Part shown: positions 39,069 to 52,165 of the stretch, one piece after another
Layout of the letters: every line of letters starts with the position of its first letter
Numbering within the stretch: the stretch's first letter is position 1
Origin: Eudromia elegans
Lineage: Eukaryota > Chordata > Aves > Tinamiformes > Tinamidae
DNA: 64,000 bases
NCBI GenBank assembly: GCA_003342815.1
Contig: PTEX01000300.1
Span: 612,282-676,281 of the forward strand
Reading direction: 5' to 3'
The notes under the pieces: generated by a model
What the model saw: only the letters and a program-made list of their open reading frames with translations
Told to the model about the DNA's origin: nothing
Databases searched by the model: none
Position numbers and translations under genes: made by a program

Positions 39069-39109
39069 TTTCTAGAGGTCCATTACAATCTCAACCATTC
39101 TATGATTCT
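38164..39109 (+). mobile_element. CR1 LINE, 5'-truncated
   Basis: Similarity to CR1 ORF2 starts abruptly at about 38164 (GAGCCCAGTGCTCTTCAAC) and runs to the canonical tail ATTCTATGATTCT at 39097-39109. The order is: reverse-transcriptase palm and thumb region, C-terminal domain, the short 3' untranslated block (GGTTTGGA-like, CTAGATGATTTCTAGAGGTCC) and the tail. About 0.95 kb survives. It overlaps in content with the minus-strand copy at 25866-26612 but reaches about 0.25 kb further upstream. The several frame breaks show that it is an old fossil. Confidence 0.95.
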
Positions 39110-41397
39110 CTGTTTTTACTTTTAATTAAATCTTAGGTACCGAAGAGTGGAAATTAAATCTGAATATTTTTCTTTTAGACAATAAATCTACCATCCAAGT
39201 AGTCTTCTTCATATGTAAAATGGTAAGTGAATATTAGTAGTTGCTTGTTCAGTGTGGAGAGGTTTCATATTCTGCAGAAATCACAACACACTTTTTGTCC
39301 ATCTCTGTGCTCTATATTTATAGAAGAGGGAGAAAAAAAATATTTCTCTGTTACTAAATCTGTGTTTCTTTTGCTATAAATGAATATAATCTGATTAACA
39401 TGTATAGCAAATTTTTGAAACTCACCCTCTAAAAAATGCATAAAGTGTCCTGAGGATACCAAATCCATTTAAATAATAAAGTAATTGAAAGTGTAATTAG
39501 ACCTAAACCTTTCAAAGATACTTGTTAGCTGTATTCACACAAGCAGGACTGTGTGAGGCTGTCTTTCGGGGGCACAATCCTTTACAATACCAAGCAATTA
39601 CAGTAAGTGCCAAGCACCTCAAATACCCTTTAGTTTCAGTGACAGCAGAGGGCCATAGGTCTAAAAGCTCTCCAGAGCTACTCACTGGAAATGCTTGACT
39701 GGCTCCTTAGAAGTTGTCTGAGGCCATTGTGGAGCAATAATAAGCATTTCTCTCTACATTAGCTTTGCCCTGATTTTCCAGAGGTAAGGGCTAAACTCAC
39801 TTTGGAAATCCTTATTTATAAAGCACATTCAGAAACACACTGCTGTATGAAGTCACTGTTTCAAAATATTATTGCTATTCCCACTTAAACTAGTAGTATA
39901 AAATTATTCTCCAATTGCAGCACTCTTCACTGGCATCTCTGGCATTCATCCACTTCTTGTTTCAAACATCTTACAAACATGCATGTCGGCAGCTAAGGAA
40001 ACATTTGAGGATAAAATGAGAATCAAACAGTCCCAAAGGCTACTAAGAAAATAACGAATCTTACGCTCACAAAATCTGCCAATTGATAAAAGTTACCATT
40101 ATCTGTGAGCTACTTGCTGGGTGCTTTCTGCCTTCAGAGAGCAGAGCTGAAGGGATGGGTAGCAGGAGGACTTCACGGGTATGTGAGCGCCTTCCCTAAG
40201 CAGCCATCCCGCCCACATTCACTTCAATTTCCTCCCAAAAGATGAAATGTTTGTGTTTTACCAGATTTCTGTTAACAAGACTAATTATAATCATCATCAA
40301 GAATTAACAACAATAATCCTTGTCTAGACAGTTTTCCTTGGTGTGGCCTTATAGTGCATTAAAAAAATATATGTTGCTTCATCTGGGGAATATTTTTTCT
40401 TCTAATACTTGGTGCTTTACCTTTGAACATTAATATTTCAGAAAAGGAACTTGAGGGCATCTAAGTGATTGTAAAGTCTAGTGATGACACACCTCAGTGT
40501 TTAACAGCTTTGTGTACTGTGTCTCATTTTAAAGGCACCAAAGCATGTCATTATGGGACCATAATGTACACCCTGTCATGTCTTATTGCTTAATTAGGTC
40601 ATCCAGCCTGTGCACCTCATTAAGAAAGGGACTGCAATGACTAACATTTTATTTCTACCATTTTTTTTCAAACTGCTTTTTAAAAGTCCCAAAGGTGAGT
40701 GCTTCCACTAGTTTCTTAGCAGAATGTTTTCATATTCCAGTATATCTCACTATTAAGTACAGTTTCCAGGGTAGTTCTCTAATTATTTAATATCAGGTAA
40801 CCTAAGTATTGGTTTTGCTGAGTGACTGTAAGGACTTCACAGCTCCTATACCATTTATTTTTCTCACTATTTCTGAAAAACAAATATATATTTATGGCTG
40901 AAAACTTGAGATAAAACACTTTCTGTTCATCCATCCACCAAGAGTTTATTTAAATAAAGATTCTGAAAACTAGAACAAAAGTCACAGCAAGTTTTATAAC
41001 AACTCTAAACATCAGCACAATTCACACTTCTCTCAACCACAGACTAAAATCAATTCACACTGCAATTATGAGACATATGTAGCGAAGCACTTATTGTCTC
41101 CTTCACAGAGTAATGGTCAAAATCCAGACATAAAAGCTCTGAAAAGCCCTGCTCAAACTCTGTTGGTTTGGACTGGCTTCATTTAAAAGCACACTAAGAG
41201 GAAAAATCAACTTTTTTTTCTCCACAAAGCTAAGTAGCTGAAACAAATGTCTAGGGAACGGGAGCAACCTGGAATTTAAGGTTTTTGTAGGCTAGAGGGA
41301 TTTAAGTATACATCTTCTCTCTCCTTAGAGATAACCATTACCACTGGACTATTTAATAGCTTCTCTCCAACCCCAGTAAAAATAAAGGCTCTGTAGG

Positions 41398-41414
41398 AAA
41401 AAAAAAAAAAAAAA
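41398..41414. repeat. Poly-A run (17)
   Basis: Seventeen consecutive A followed by GAAAAC. An AATAAA lies about 15-20 bases upstream (at 41381 or so), so it could be the tail of a decayed retrocopy on the plus strand, but I recognise no gene sequence before it. Confidence 0.7.
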
Positions 41415-43215
41415 GAAAACAAGATTTATGAATGTACAGAATGTTCAGAGAGAATAACAAAACAATAATTAATAATAATAGGAGGAGATATCCTGTGTCT
41501 TTAGCCTAGTGATAGATTACTACTCAAAAGGGGATGGGAGTGTTGGGTTCTGATTTCATTTCAGGGAAGGCAAAAGCCCTATTGTATCTCCACAGCACAT
41601 CTCAAATTTAGTATTTTCCCTTTAGTTTTTTGGTCGCCAGTGAAAGATGTGAATCTGCATTTCTGCATTTGGCAACGAGATATCTTCTGCAGAGAAGAGG
41701 CTCCAGTTTTCTGGTTTCTGCTCCTAGGATGTTTTCAGTGCTTTATCCAAACATTATTTCAGTACAGATAGAACAGTTTCAATACATGGAATGTAATTCT
41801 ATTATAGGAAGTTTTTGCCTGAGTACTGCTTGTAGCAGCATTTTTCAGAATACTTAAAATTGCCTTTGTTAGGGTAACCATAGAGATGATCACTAGTGTA
41901 AGAAAAAAAAAATAGTTCTTAAAGTCCTTTAATTAAAAAAAACCCAAAAGTGTTTGGTGGGAAAAAAAAACTATGATTATCTGGTACTTTCATAACCTCC
42001 TTTCTCTTCACCCTGTAGTGACTGATAATAGCAGGACTTATAAACTGTATTAGGTCTGATTTCAGAGCAGGACGCCCTTCATTTCTAATTCAATATTTTT
42101 TAAACATTATTTCCATTTAACATATTTTCCTCCAGTGTCTCTGGACAGTCTTTTGCATGCTTAATGGTTTGCGTATACATGGAAATTAGTGTTCAGGAAA
42201 CACAACCTGTATCTGCAATCTACACAAAAATCAGTAGCAGTCTGATGCATGAATACATGGTGCTCTCTTCTAAGTCCTAAGTGCAAAGAAATGTGTTCCA
42301 ATTTGCAATTCATTAGCAATCTCAAAAAAAATGTGCTGCTCAGATGTGTCACAGTACACAGAGATGAAGTAACATAATATTCGCTAAGAATGGACCTCCA
42401 AGTCCTTTCCTATGTTAATAAATCTATATGTGATGTTTAAGCACAAGAAACAGAATGCACTGAATTTATATCAGATGAAAGAAGTGTATCCAAAGTACTA
42501 ACAAGAGATTATGAACCCAAATGTTTCAGATAAAGTAACTTGCTTGTTAGTGTTCAAAAAGTTAGTGCAAACTTACTTTAACAACCATATTCCGGACCCA
42601 AACACTTAATTATAACAAATAGCATGGAGCAGTGTTTTGACTGAATGTATTTCCTGAGAATGTGAATTGAACTGAATCAATTTTTGCAAATTCAAGGCCA
42701 TTTACTGTGAACACAGTGTAAGACTCCAAGGGAGCACTAGAGCAACACATTCAGACTGAATTGCTTTGAAATTGGTTAAAGGCCAATTCATTTTCTTCAG
42801 CTGTTTTGGAAAGTATGTTTTCATGTTCTTGTAAATTTAATTTCAAGTTGAATTGCTGAATTGACTAAATGTCTTATTGTATCTTACTGTAACTTTATTG
42901 TAATTCTGAAGCTTTTTTTTCTTTCCAAGTAGTAAAAGCTAAAACAATTGTAAAAGCCTATCCTCATTAGACTTAGAATACTTCATCCACCTTTAGAATA
43001 TTGAGCTTATGGGAAATAATTTACTTTAGATTTTTCTATAGGCTTTCTCCTTTTGATTTATTCAGATTTTGGCCCTACCATGGATTTGAAAAAGTCAGTT
43101 ATTAAACATGCAAAATTTTCATGTTCTCTTCCCATGAAACTGCCTTTGCCTGTATCATCATCAATTTCCATTTCCTTTTTATTTCAATTTTGCAAACACT
43201 TAGAATGGAAAACAC

Positions 43216-43233
43216 TTTTTTTTTTTTTTTTTT
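43216..43233. repeat. Poly-T run (18)
   Basis: Eighteen consecutive T. As the complement of a poly-A tail it might mark a minus-strand insertion, but nothing recognisable adjoins it. Confidence 0.75.
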
Positions 43234-44245
43234 GGTTCAACTTTAATTTAGTCCATTCCAAAATTTCCTTTGAGGAAAAATTTTACAGGATGCTGTAGGA
43301 AAGTTAAAGTTAATATGAGCAGGAAGAATCTGGTAGCCAGTGATGAGGCTCCAGGAATGGACATGGAAATTTCTGATGCTCCAGAACACAAGCAAGGAAG
43401 ATAAAAGTAACAATTTCCTCAAGTAAAATGTTTTGGACCAGGACACTTGGTTCCAAGGCAAATAAAGGCCGTCCTTTCTGGTGAACATTGCAAGAAGCCT
43501 TCATGGAGCAACTTTTCCAACAAAAAAAAAAAAGCCTTTTACTAGGACATTTCCAATCAACTATTGTGTCATTCAGCTGCAAGGGTTGATAACCAATGAT
43601 ATGTCCTCCAAAGCCCTAGTATCATCCATATTGATTTGATTAAAACAGATTTACTGAACCATGTTGCCAAAATTCATGAAGTATTTTCTGAGGTGTTACA
43701 AATACAATATGTTATCAATGTATCAATGTATATTTTCACTGTGCCTATCCCTCCACACAGAGTAGGTGAGTTGCAGTTCCTATGGCACCATGTGAACCAA
43801 AAGAAGGGCTACAGGTGCATTTCCACACAGCACTGCACTGTCTAGTTGTGACAACTATATCCATCGCTGCTAACTCAAAATAACTACTTTTTAATACACT
43901 TATTTGATTTCTAGGTATTTGTATGTGTATCTCATTCACAAATGTATTCTGAGTTATGTTGTCTTGAGATTCAAGGATATGCATTTTGCATACCAGAAAT
44001 AAAACTTACAAACTCTGGAACTTTATTCTGTCACAGCTGTCTGGTAAAGCATTGCAGTATTATAGCTGCATTTTGGAAATGTTCACTGTGCAAGCACTTT
44101 AGTACCTCCAACTGGACAATACATTGTCTCCCTAAAGTTTGAAAAGAGCGTGTGGTTGTTCTAAATTCAGCACTCAGCTTACAGAGTGAAGTGTTACATG
44201 TGTAATCTCATGGAAGTAAATTAAATGATCTCAGACTCACATAGA

Positions 44246-44283
44246 TGAGAGAGAGATATATATATGTATATCTGATATATCAG
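44246..44283. repeat. GA/TA microsatellite ending in a 12-bp palindrome
   Basis: A (GA)n(TA)n run is followed directly by CTGATATATCAG (44272-44283), a perfect 12-bp palindrome. Confidence 0.75.
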
Positions 44284-45028
44284 TTTGGAACAGAGAAGAT
44301 TTCAGGAAATAGCACAACTGTGGGAGAATTTGTGTCTAAAAAAGAAAAAGTTGCTTGAAGTTGCTTCTGCCTCACTAATCATGTTGTGAAATACATTAGG
44401 GCTCACCTTGATTCCACTCTTTCACTGCAGTGGAACTCCTGCAACAAGTGAGAGCACAGTGAGATCCAATGGAGGTAAGGAACATTATTTCAATTCCATT
44501 TTAATTTTAAAATAAAGATAGATACAATTGTGCCTTAAATTTCTACCAGTCCTTTATGAGCATTGCAGCACATGGTTTATAAACTTTAGAGGCTTATGAA
44601 GGGTCAAAAAATTGCAGGGCCTGTTCCTTAAAGACCTTGGTGAATGATTTTCCACATGAGAGTTGCTTCATGAGTCAGTGGAGCCAGTTTATTTCACACA
44701 TACCCTAACATTTCATTTAATAGCCAATCTCCTGTGGTTTCCGAAGAATCTGTGCTTTGGCTGGTCACTATATTACTACTCATTTTAAATCAGGGCTTAA
44801 CTTCTGTATTTTTATTAGGCCTGTTATCACAGCAATCCACAAACCCTGCTGAATTCTAAAGACAGAAATAGGCTAAATTACATATTTACAGGGGGAAAAA
44901 AATACAGGAATAAATAACCTCACGGAATATGGAACATTCAAAAGAGGGTCAGGCAGAGCATGCAATTTTAAGTGTTTCTGATCTGGCAAGGAAAATACTA
45001 CTGCTTTCTGCAATGGCATTTTATGCTT

Positions 45029-45580
45029 TTACCCTAACCTTAGGGAGAGCTTGTGATATTGGCTTCCATGCACTTCAGGGCCACTGGCTATCTGATTAAA
45101 CCTCTCCTGACATAGCCCTGGATTCTGATAAATTGGGCCTGCCTGTCCACTCTGTGCCTTGTCTTTGGGTATTATGCAGGCCAAGGTATGATGCCCTGCT
45201 CGCTCACGGGGGAAGACCCTACCACTCCAATATCCTGCCTCTCCTGGGGACGCAGACAGGGAGAGACTGACTGCACAGCACCCACTCACTGCCTGCACTC
45301 CTGATCAGGCCACGGGTCCGTATTACCCCTAAAGATGGATGCCTTGCGTTTCCTCCCCTCCCTGATATTTTTTTTGTATTATAGCATGAGGACACCACAG
45401 AGCACACACAGCAGTGCTGCTTCTCTGAGGAGGGAGAGGTGATGCGGTGGAAAAGGAAGAAGCATTGGGTTTTGACTGATGTTATTGCCACAGGCTGCTG
45501 CACTGAAAGGGAAGTTAAATAAATCCTTGGGAAAGCTATAAGATCTCTGCACTGAAACCCTTGGTTATCACAATGCACTC
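45029..45580. other. GC/CpG-richer patch of unknown origin
   Basis: This patch is richer in G+C than its surroundings, with about seven CpG between 45200 and 45445. Two overlapping minus-strand frames (45029-45298, 89 codons; 45219-45578, 119 codons) cover it because stop codons are rarer in GC-rich DNA; neither has a recognisable domain. It could be an unidentified LTR or other repeat, a regulatory island or chance composition. Confidence 0.35.
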
Positions 45581-45911
45581 TGTCTTAGGGCACTTTTTCC
45601 TCATCTTTGTGGCAGGCACTTTTTGTCCCTAAAGATGGCATGTGCTCCACCTGTGCATAAAGCCCACAAACATTAGTCTCATTTATCACATCACTGTGTC
45701 CAGATATGGGGAAGACACCTCACTCCATCACAGAAGTTTTCATCCCTGGTGCAAAGAGAGAGACAGAGAGGTCTGAAATAGACAGAATACATCCTCTATG
45801 TCTACTCCTTGAATGTTTCGCAGATAGAGTATTGGAGATAATCTCACTGCTACCTGCTTGTCAAACACAATACTCCATTCTGAAAATGGCAAAATGGATA
45901 ATGTAATTGAA

Positions 45912-45957
45912 TCTTTCTTTTCTCTTTTTTTTTTCTTTTCTCTTTTTTTTTTCTTTT
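45912..45957. repeat. T-rich pyrimidine tract, tandem 18-bp unit
   Basis: The unit C-TTTT-CTC-T10 occurs twice exactly (45917-45934, 45935-45952) followed by a partial third. All 46 bases are pyrimidines. Confidence 0.85.
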
Positions 45958-46611
45958 ATTTTTTGGTTCAGTCGAGTTCCTGTATGTAAGTGGATATCAC
46001 CAAAAACAGGGAGCTCAGGATAGTCACCGCATACTTAGATTACATGTAAATGAGAAGAAATGTGAAGGATAAACTACAGAGTACCTAGCTTTAATTTTCC
46101 TTGATAGCAAGGCATAAGTAAATAGCCTCTGAGCATTAGGGACTATCATGTTTTTGGTGCTGCTTGATGTTCCTAACATACAAATATATGTACTTTCAGA
46201 TCATCTGGTTGAAGTTCTTCACTGCACTCAAAGCTGAAAGAGCAGTAGTATCAATAAATAGGTAGATTGTATTCATCAATAGAGATGTCTGGAAATTTTC
46301 CAGTGGAACAGACTTCTAGCTAAAAATCTGATAAAATTTGAAATATAATATAGAAACATTTCAATTTTGGTAAAAATACACGATACTTCAAGCAGGCGAT
46401 TTGTGCTGGGAGTTATGTTTATTAGTACCTGGGAGGAATGGGGTCTTGAGCCCTGTGGTTTTTCCAGATCTGAGGACCTGAGGTGCTCTAGTTTCTGCCT
46501 GAAGTTTCAAGCACATTTCAGAATGGGCCAGAGCACAGAACAATGGTGTCAACCATTTGTATCAGGTGTAACTATTTGATACAAAAACAAATTATATAAG
46601 TCACTGGAGTG

Positions 46612-46635
46612 TTTTTTTTTTTAAAAAAAAAAAAA
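46612..46635. repeat. T11-A13 self-complementary run
   Basis: Eleven T pass directly into thirteen A, forming a perfect A/T inverted repeat without a loop. It may extrude as a cruciform or reflect two head-to-head homopolymers. Confidence 0.85.
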
Positions 46636-49338
46636 GTATTCTCAATCAGAACAAAATATATTTTTGGAAACTCTTACCCTCCTTGCTGTCCCCCCTGCCC
46701 CAGAACCTGAAATACTCAGTTTCAGCTAGGTATATTAATTAAAATAAAATGCCAACATAATTTCATAGCAAATAAAGACTTTATTCTATTTTCTTTCCAA
46801 TCAATGTCTTTTCCAATGAGGGGAAAGGAAAGAAATATAAGGAGCTGTGAGAGCTTCCAGTGAGAACAGCAGTTACTTTTACTGCTTCCGTCACGATGGC
46901 AACTATCATTTAGGTAAAGAATAGGCACAGTGGTTGTCCAGGACAACCATGCTAATATGCTGTGTTTTGCCTTGTTTTTCTGCCACACTTTCGGAAGTCA
47001 TCTTGTGACTGCAGGGACAAGGTTTCATAGCAAGAGCTTAGGAAGAGTTTCTGAGTTGGCCCTGTTTATGTATGATCTGTCTAGACCACCTGAATAGGAG
47101 TCTGGATTTACAGTGAGGTGCTGAGCATGCTTAAAATCACCTTCTTTACATAGCACGGGGTAGACATCTATTCCTTCTACTCTCCTACCCAAAGAAATAC
47201 CCAGCAAAGGCGTGGGGTGAATCTCTGGGTGTGTTAATTTCATGTGCTACTGCAGGAAGTTTCTCCAGAGCACATCTGCCAGCATTGTGTCCAAAGAGAA
47301 GGACTGCAGCTGTTCGCTTGTTCCTACACAGAGAATGCAAGAGTGGGAGACTCATGTAAGCACTTCTGTCCAGGCATTCCCACAGAGGTCAGTCTCCAGG
47401 AGGTCTTGTGAGTTACGTGACTTAAACCTTTCTGCAAAGCAAAAATACATGGATTTTGAAAGCTCCTATTTATGCAGAACACCTTCATGGTTCTGTTAAC
47501 TATTTATCGTATTTGATTGCAACATATAAAGATAACAGCTTCTCCTGCAACCAGCTAGAAGGAAATGTTTTTCATAGTCTGCTGTGAAGCAGCTTTGTAT
47601 ATGCAAATAAAAGCTACAATGAGCTATTAAGCACCACAACCCTAAAATTTCTGTTTTGACCCAGTCATTAGCCACAGATGTCCAGTAATGATTGCTCCTT
47701 GCTTACCAAATTGACTTTTTTTCCCTATTGGGAGAAGGATGGAGCAATATGGCTAAAGAAAGTCTGTTCTTCTACTTCTTGTTGCTTTACTGAAAAAAAA
47801 ATAAAATCTCTTGAAACACAGAGCAGGTTAATTGGAGCAACAACTGTCTTGTTCAGTTAATCAGCTCTGAACTCACCGATAGCTATCCCAGTTGGCATTA
47901 GCAGTAATCAATGGAGGTGTGGGAGTGTGTATATAAGCTAGCCAGAGCGCAAAGAACAAAACTGCCTGTGACAACTGAATAGACAGCATTATCCTCGTCA
48001 AAGATTTCTTACAAAATTATTTCAGTAGAACAAAATAGGATAAGCACGGTATAAAAAAGGAAAAGCAGAACAATATTAAAATGAAAAGAAGGAGATCATA
48101 AAAAAGGAACATTAAGACTTGAAACTACAGATTCAATAGAACTCAGTTGAATAGTCTATTGTATCTATTCTGCTGTAAAAATACTCTGTTTGGAAAGGGG
48201 ATTTTATTTTGCCTAAAGTGATATTATGAAAGAAAATTTTGACTGACTGGGACTGTGACAGTCATTACTAAAATAAGACAATAACATAAACTCCAAAAAG
48301 AACAATACCTTCAAGCACAAACAATCTAAAGATATTCCACGATTTAACTCATAAGAGATGTTACTGTTCTGAACGCCTAGGAGCATGCTGTTACACCTTC
48401 AGAGGTGTTTCTGTAACAGAAGCAAATCATTCATAGTCAGCCTCTCATGTCCTATTATTTTTCGCACGGAACATTCAGTTAGATGACGAAGATCTATCCG
48501 GAGCCAGAAAAAGCCAGCATAGCAACATTGTCTCATTATGTCTTTGCTGAGAGATTTCTCCTTTTTTATTTTTCCAGCAGCAAAAGACTGGGCCCAGTTC
48601 TGTGCTATACCTGGTGTTTTTTTTTTGGTTAGCCTGTTGTTTTTTGTTAACGTAACTTTACAAGGAATAATTGAATAGCCAAGAGTAAAGCTGGGTACGG
48701 ACAGGGGTAGTTAAAGGCATGGATAGAATGTCATGTCCTGGATCTATCCTGATAATGAAATTCAAGCTGTGGAAATCCAGGACATTTTAAAAAAGGACCT
48801 GTGCTGGAGTTCAGGCACCTGAATACAATATGCAGATCTTTACAAGTATTATTGATCTAGTGACTAGTATCTATAGTGCCTTTGATATGAACATTCCCCA
48901 CATACCAAATATATTCCTTTCACATACACCCAGAAGTGCGTTAGTCCTAACATTGTGGAGTATCTATAGCCCTGCTCAGGTCCATCTCCCAGCCTGACCC
49001 CCAAACAAGCTAATTTCAGCTTATCTCATATAAATTACCTTTCAGATGATTCCTGTCAAAGGACACCTGCTTAACTGGGTTTCCATAAAATGAAGCCAGA
49101 GATCATGCTGGCAGTAAATAGTATTTACTGCTCTCTATACACCCTAGAAAGAAGTACCAAGTATACCATTTAGATATCATGAGCACCACTACCATTCATA
49201 ATGCTTAAATCTTCTTTGTGTAACTTGTTCTGAAGTATAGTACCGCAAATCAGCATAAAATTCCTCCTGAGAGCTGAGCTAGCACTCGGATTTTTTAACG
49301 CCAAAGAATTAAGAAGATTAAAATAGTTTAAATGGAAA

Positions 49339-49364
49339 CATATATATATGACGTGCGCGCACAC
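49339..49364. repeat. Alternating purine-pyrimidine block, possible Z-DNA
   Basis: CATATATATATG is followed by ACGTGCGCGCACAC (49351-49364), 14 strictly alternating bases with three CpG and several CA/TG steps. GC-alternating tracts are the best Z-DNA formers, and CpG clusters are rare in this window. Confidence 0.6.
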
Positions 49365-51068
49365 AAAAAGCAAAAGCACCATTATGATCCTTACTCACAG
49401 AAAAGTGTATTTTTAGAGAATAAAACTTGGCTAACGTTTGCACGCTACCATAATATTATATGCCAATTGTTTATAACCCATTTTCTTCTCTTGACAGGGA
49501 GAGAGCTTCCTTCTCTCAAGGTCATGATGAAGAAACCTAGCTAATGCAAAGAGAAAGACAAAAGTTTAAGGGAGCACTTTGCATCAGTTGTTGGCATGCA
49601 AATGTTACTTAGGCTGTTAAATCAAAGTGTGCCATCTAAACAACATATAAAAACACTCTGGCCAAGAGAAGCATAAGAGCAGGAATAAAACAAAACCAAA
49701 TCCTCTAAAGCTATACAAACAAAAAGAAATCCATTCATTATAAACCAATAAATCTGAGCCACAAATCTAAACTGCTTTATTAGGGAACTATCAGTGTTCT
49801 CCTATTCAGTACCTTGAGAGGAGAGCTGTGAATAAATCAAACAATACTGAAATCAAATGAAACAATCAGACAATCTCATCATAGACAATATTTGAAACAA
49901 GTCCCTATTTGTTGTCACAATTTACTGAGGCAATGTGTCACAGGCTGATTATGTGCCCAAAAAAAGAAGTCAAGTCTACTACAGAACAGTTCCATAGTTC
50001 ATAGGAAGTCCAACTCGGCTCAACTGTGTGAGGATCAAAGCAGTCAGCAAAGCAAAATTCCCAGTTGGTGAAGTCACATTTGTATTTGGCACTTTTCTGA
50101 CAGCAATCTTTATTGCATTCAGAGAGTAAGATTTCAGAAAAGTAAGATTTCAATTATACATAGGTAAAATGGGAAGGGCAGTATAATTGCATTCTATTTA
50201 CAGCAGTATAACTGAGATCAGACTCTGGCTTGTACTACCTAAAAGAGGACCTTGAATAATATGGATGCAAAAGATCAGAGGATATAATAGAAAATATCGA
50301 GTACTTTTCAATTGATAAAAGCTCAACTCTTTCACAGCAAACAACCAAATAAACCTCTTTAATGTTGAAATAAATTTAGTAATAGGCATTTATTCATCCC
50401 TAAAATCATTTTTACTTTTCTGTTTTAAAATTTTGGTCCATTGATTTCTATCATAAGAATTTCTTATAAGGTCAGAGCCATCTTTAACTTTTTTTAAAGT
50501 CTTCTGTTTTTTTTTTCCTGAGAAGAAAGGTGGAAAATCAAAGTTCTTACTTTGCTCCATTGCACTCACTTTGTATCTTTTGGGTGCTACAGAGGAAGAG
50601 TAACATAATCCCCATGTGCCAAGAGAGATGTCCTAAATACATGTCATTTTTCTAGAAATGATTGAACACAATCTAATTCACTTTCACAGTTATATGGAGG
50701 GTGTCATGCTCAAAGCAACAGAAATCATGGTTTGGTCATATTAGGAAATAACTTAGTAAAGAAGGACTGGAGAAAGCTGGACTACTTCTTCATATGTAAT
50801 GTTTTTATGCATTGTCCTTCTTCAACAGTGGCAGAAGCATACAGTAAATTGCATTTCATGGGTTTGAAAAAGCTGTCTTCCAGTGTTAAAGGCTCAGGAA
50901 ATGTAAGACTATCTGTAGTATTTAAAATATAAATATTTCTTAAACTCTTTGAGCATTAATAAAGTAATATGGCAGAAATGACAGATCTGTTGTCTAATTC
51001 ACAAGCACAGTCACTAAAAGCTAGTGCAGGATGCTTTTTATTGTACGGCTTACACTTGACAAAATTTC

Positions 51069-51085
51069 TTTTTTTTTTTTTTTTT
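51069..51085. repeat. Poly-T run (17)
   Basis: Seventeen consecutive T preceded by TTTC. Nothing recognisable adjoins it. Confidence 0.8.
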
Positions 51086-52082
51086 GTCTTCCTCTTCATA
51101 GAAGGTAGAGATTTCCTGTAAGATCCTATCTCTGTCTCTGGTATAAAACATACCTGCAAGACAGAACCATGGGATTGCTAACCTGGTTCAGATTTTACAT
51201 ACATCTGGACCTATCATTTCTTTCATCCAAAAATTATTCCTTGGAATATCTTAAAGAAAAACAGGAGAAAGTTGTGTCTGTGCAAGCATGCATATACAAA
51301 AGCTCTTAGGACTTTGATTTTATCAACAGTGTCCTCAAGCATATGCAATTTCTGCAGAGATTACCAAGAAGTTCATAACTGAGGTGGAAACCAAGCCACA
51401 GGAAGCTGTACTGAAACTGTCTTGAAATACCAGAAAATAAACCACAGTTAGGACACATCTGTATGAATTTGCACTGATAATTGCATGTCTCATCTAAGAC
51501 AGCAAGATGTGCGCTAGTCTGGAAACAATAGAGCTCCTACAGTAGACTAATGCTGAGTCCAAATAAATACACGTGACCTCTCAGGATTTAATGGGTCAGG
51601 CTTCGTTCTGAACTAAGGTGGATAAGAGGTTTCTAAAGCAGCCTTTACTTAAGTTTAGCCAATTCAGAATGCAAAGAAATCTGCTCTGCAACTGTCTGTA
51701 CCTGATCATTTTATTCTTTGGGAAAATAATCCACTTAACAGACTAAAGCATACTCTCGGCAAAAATAAAGTAAAAATCATGAGTAGCAGTTCATAATTTC
51801 CATCTGTTCCTTTAAAGTAGGTGGTACCAAATATCAGTACTTATCTGAGTCTAGTGTTGTCATTGGAATATTCTCTATCATAATGTCCTACTACTAAAGG
51901 GAGAGAGTAAGATAATCCAGAGGGACTTTAGTAAGTCAATGTTATTCACCAGCACAAGACCTTTTAAATAACAATATACACCTTTAACTGGCATAATTTT
52001 TATAGTCTTGGGAAGATCAGTTACCAAACTGGAATTAGCGATTAGCACAGCTAGAATGGAGTACACTGCTTGTTCCAAGGGA

Positions 52083-52137
52083 AAAAAAGAAACAAAAATT
52101 TAAAAAAAAGCTAAAATAAAATGAAATAAAATAAATG
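52083..52137. repeat. A-rich low-complexity stretch
   Basis: Runs of A are broken by single T, C or G and pass into (AAAAT)-like units. It lies about 30 bases upstream of the LTR and may mark the AT-rich target into which the LTR inserted. Confidence 0.7.
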
Positions 52138-52165
52138 GGCTGCTATAGCATTACTACACTCTGAC

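Larger units (their letters stand above)
39110..52165. other. Non-coding DNA, no gene recognised
   Basis: No exon or RNA gene could be supported. Simple repeats are listed separately (41.4, 43.2, 44.2, 45.9, 46.6 and 51.1 kb). A GC- and CpG-richer patch lies at about 45.03-45.58 kb, a small CpG cluster at about 48.46-48.51 kb, a TATATAAG box at 47930-47937, and an alternating purine-pyrimidine block at 49339-49364. The last 80 bases before the LTR at 52166 are strongly A-rich. Confidence 0.5.

Noticed and set aside
45219..45578. 119-codon minus-strand frame
   Set aside because: Explained by fewer stop codons in a GC-richer patch; no known domain and no coding signature I can defend.
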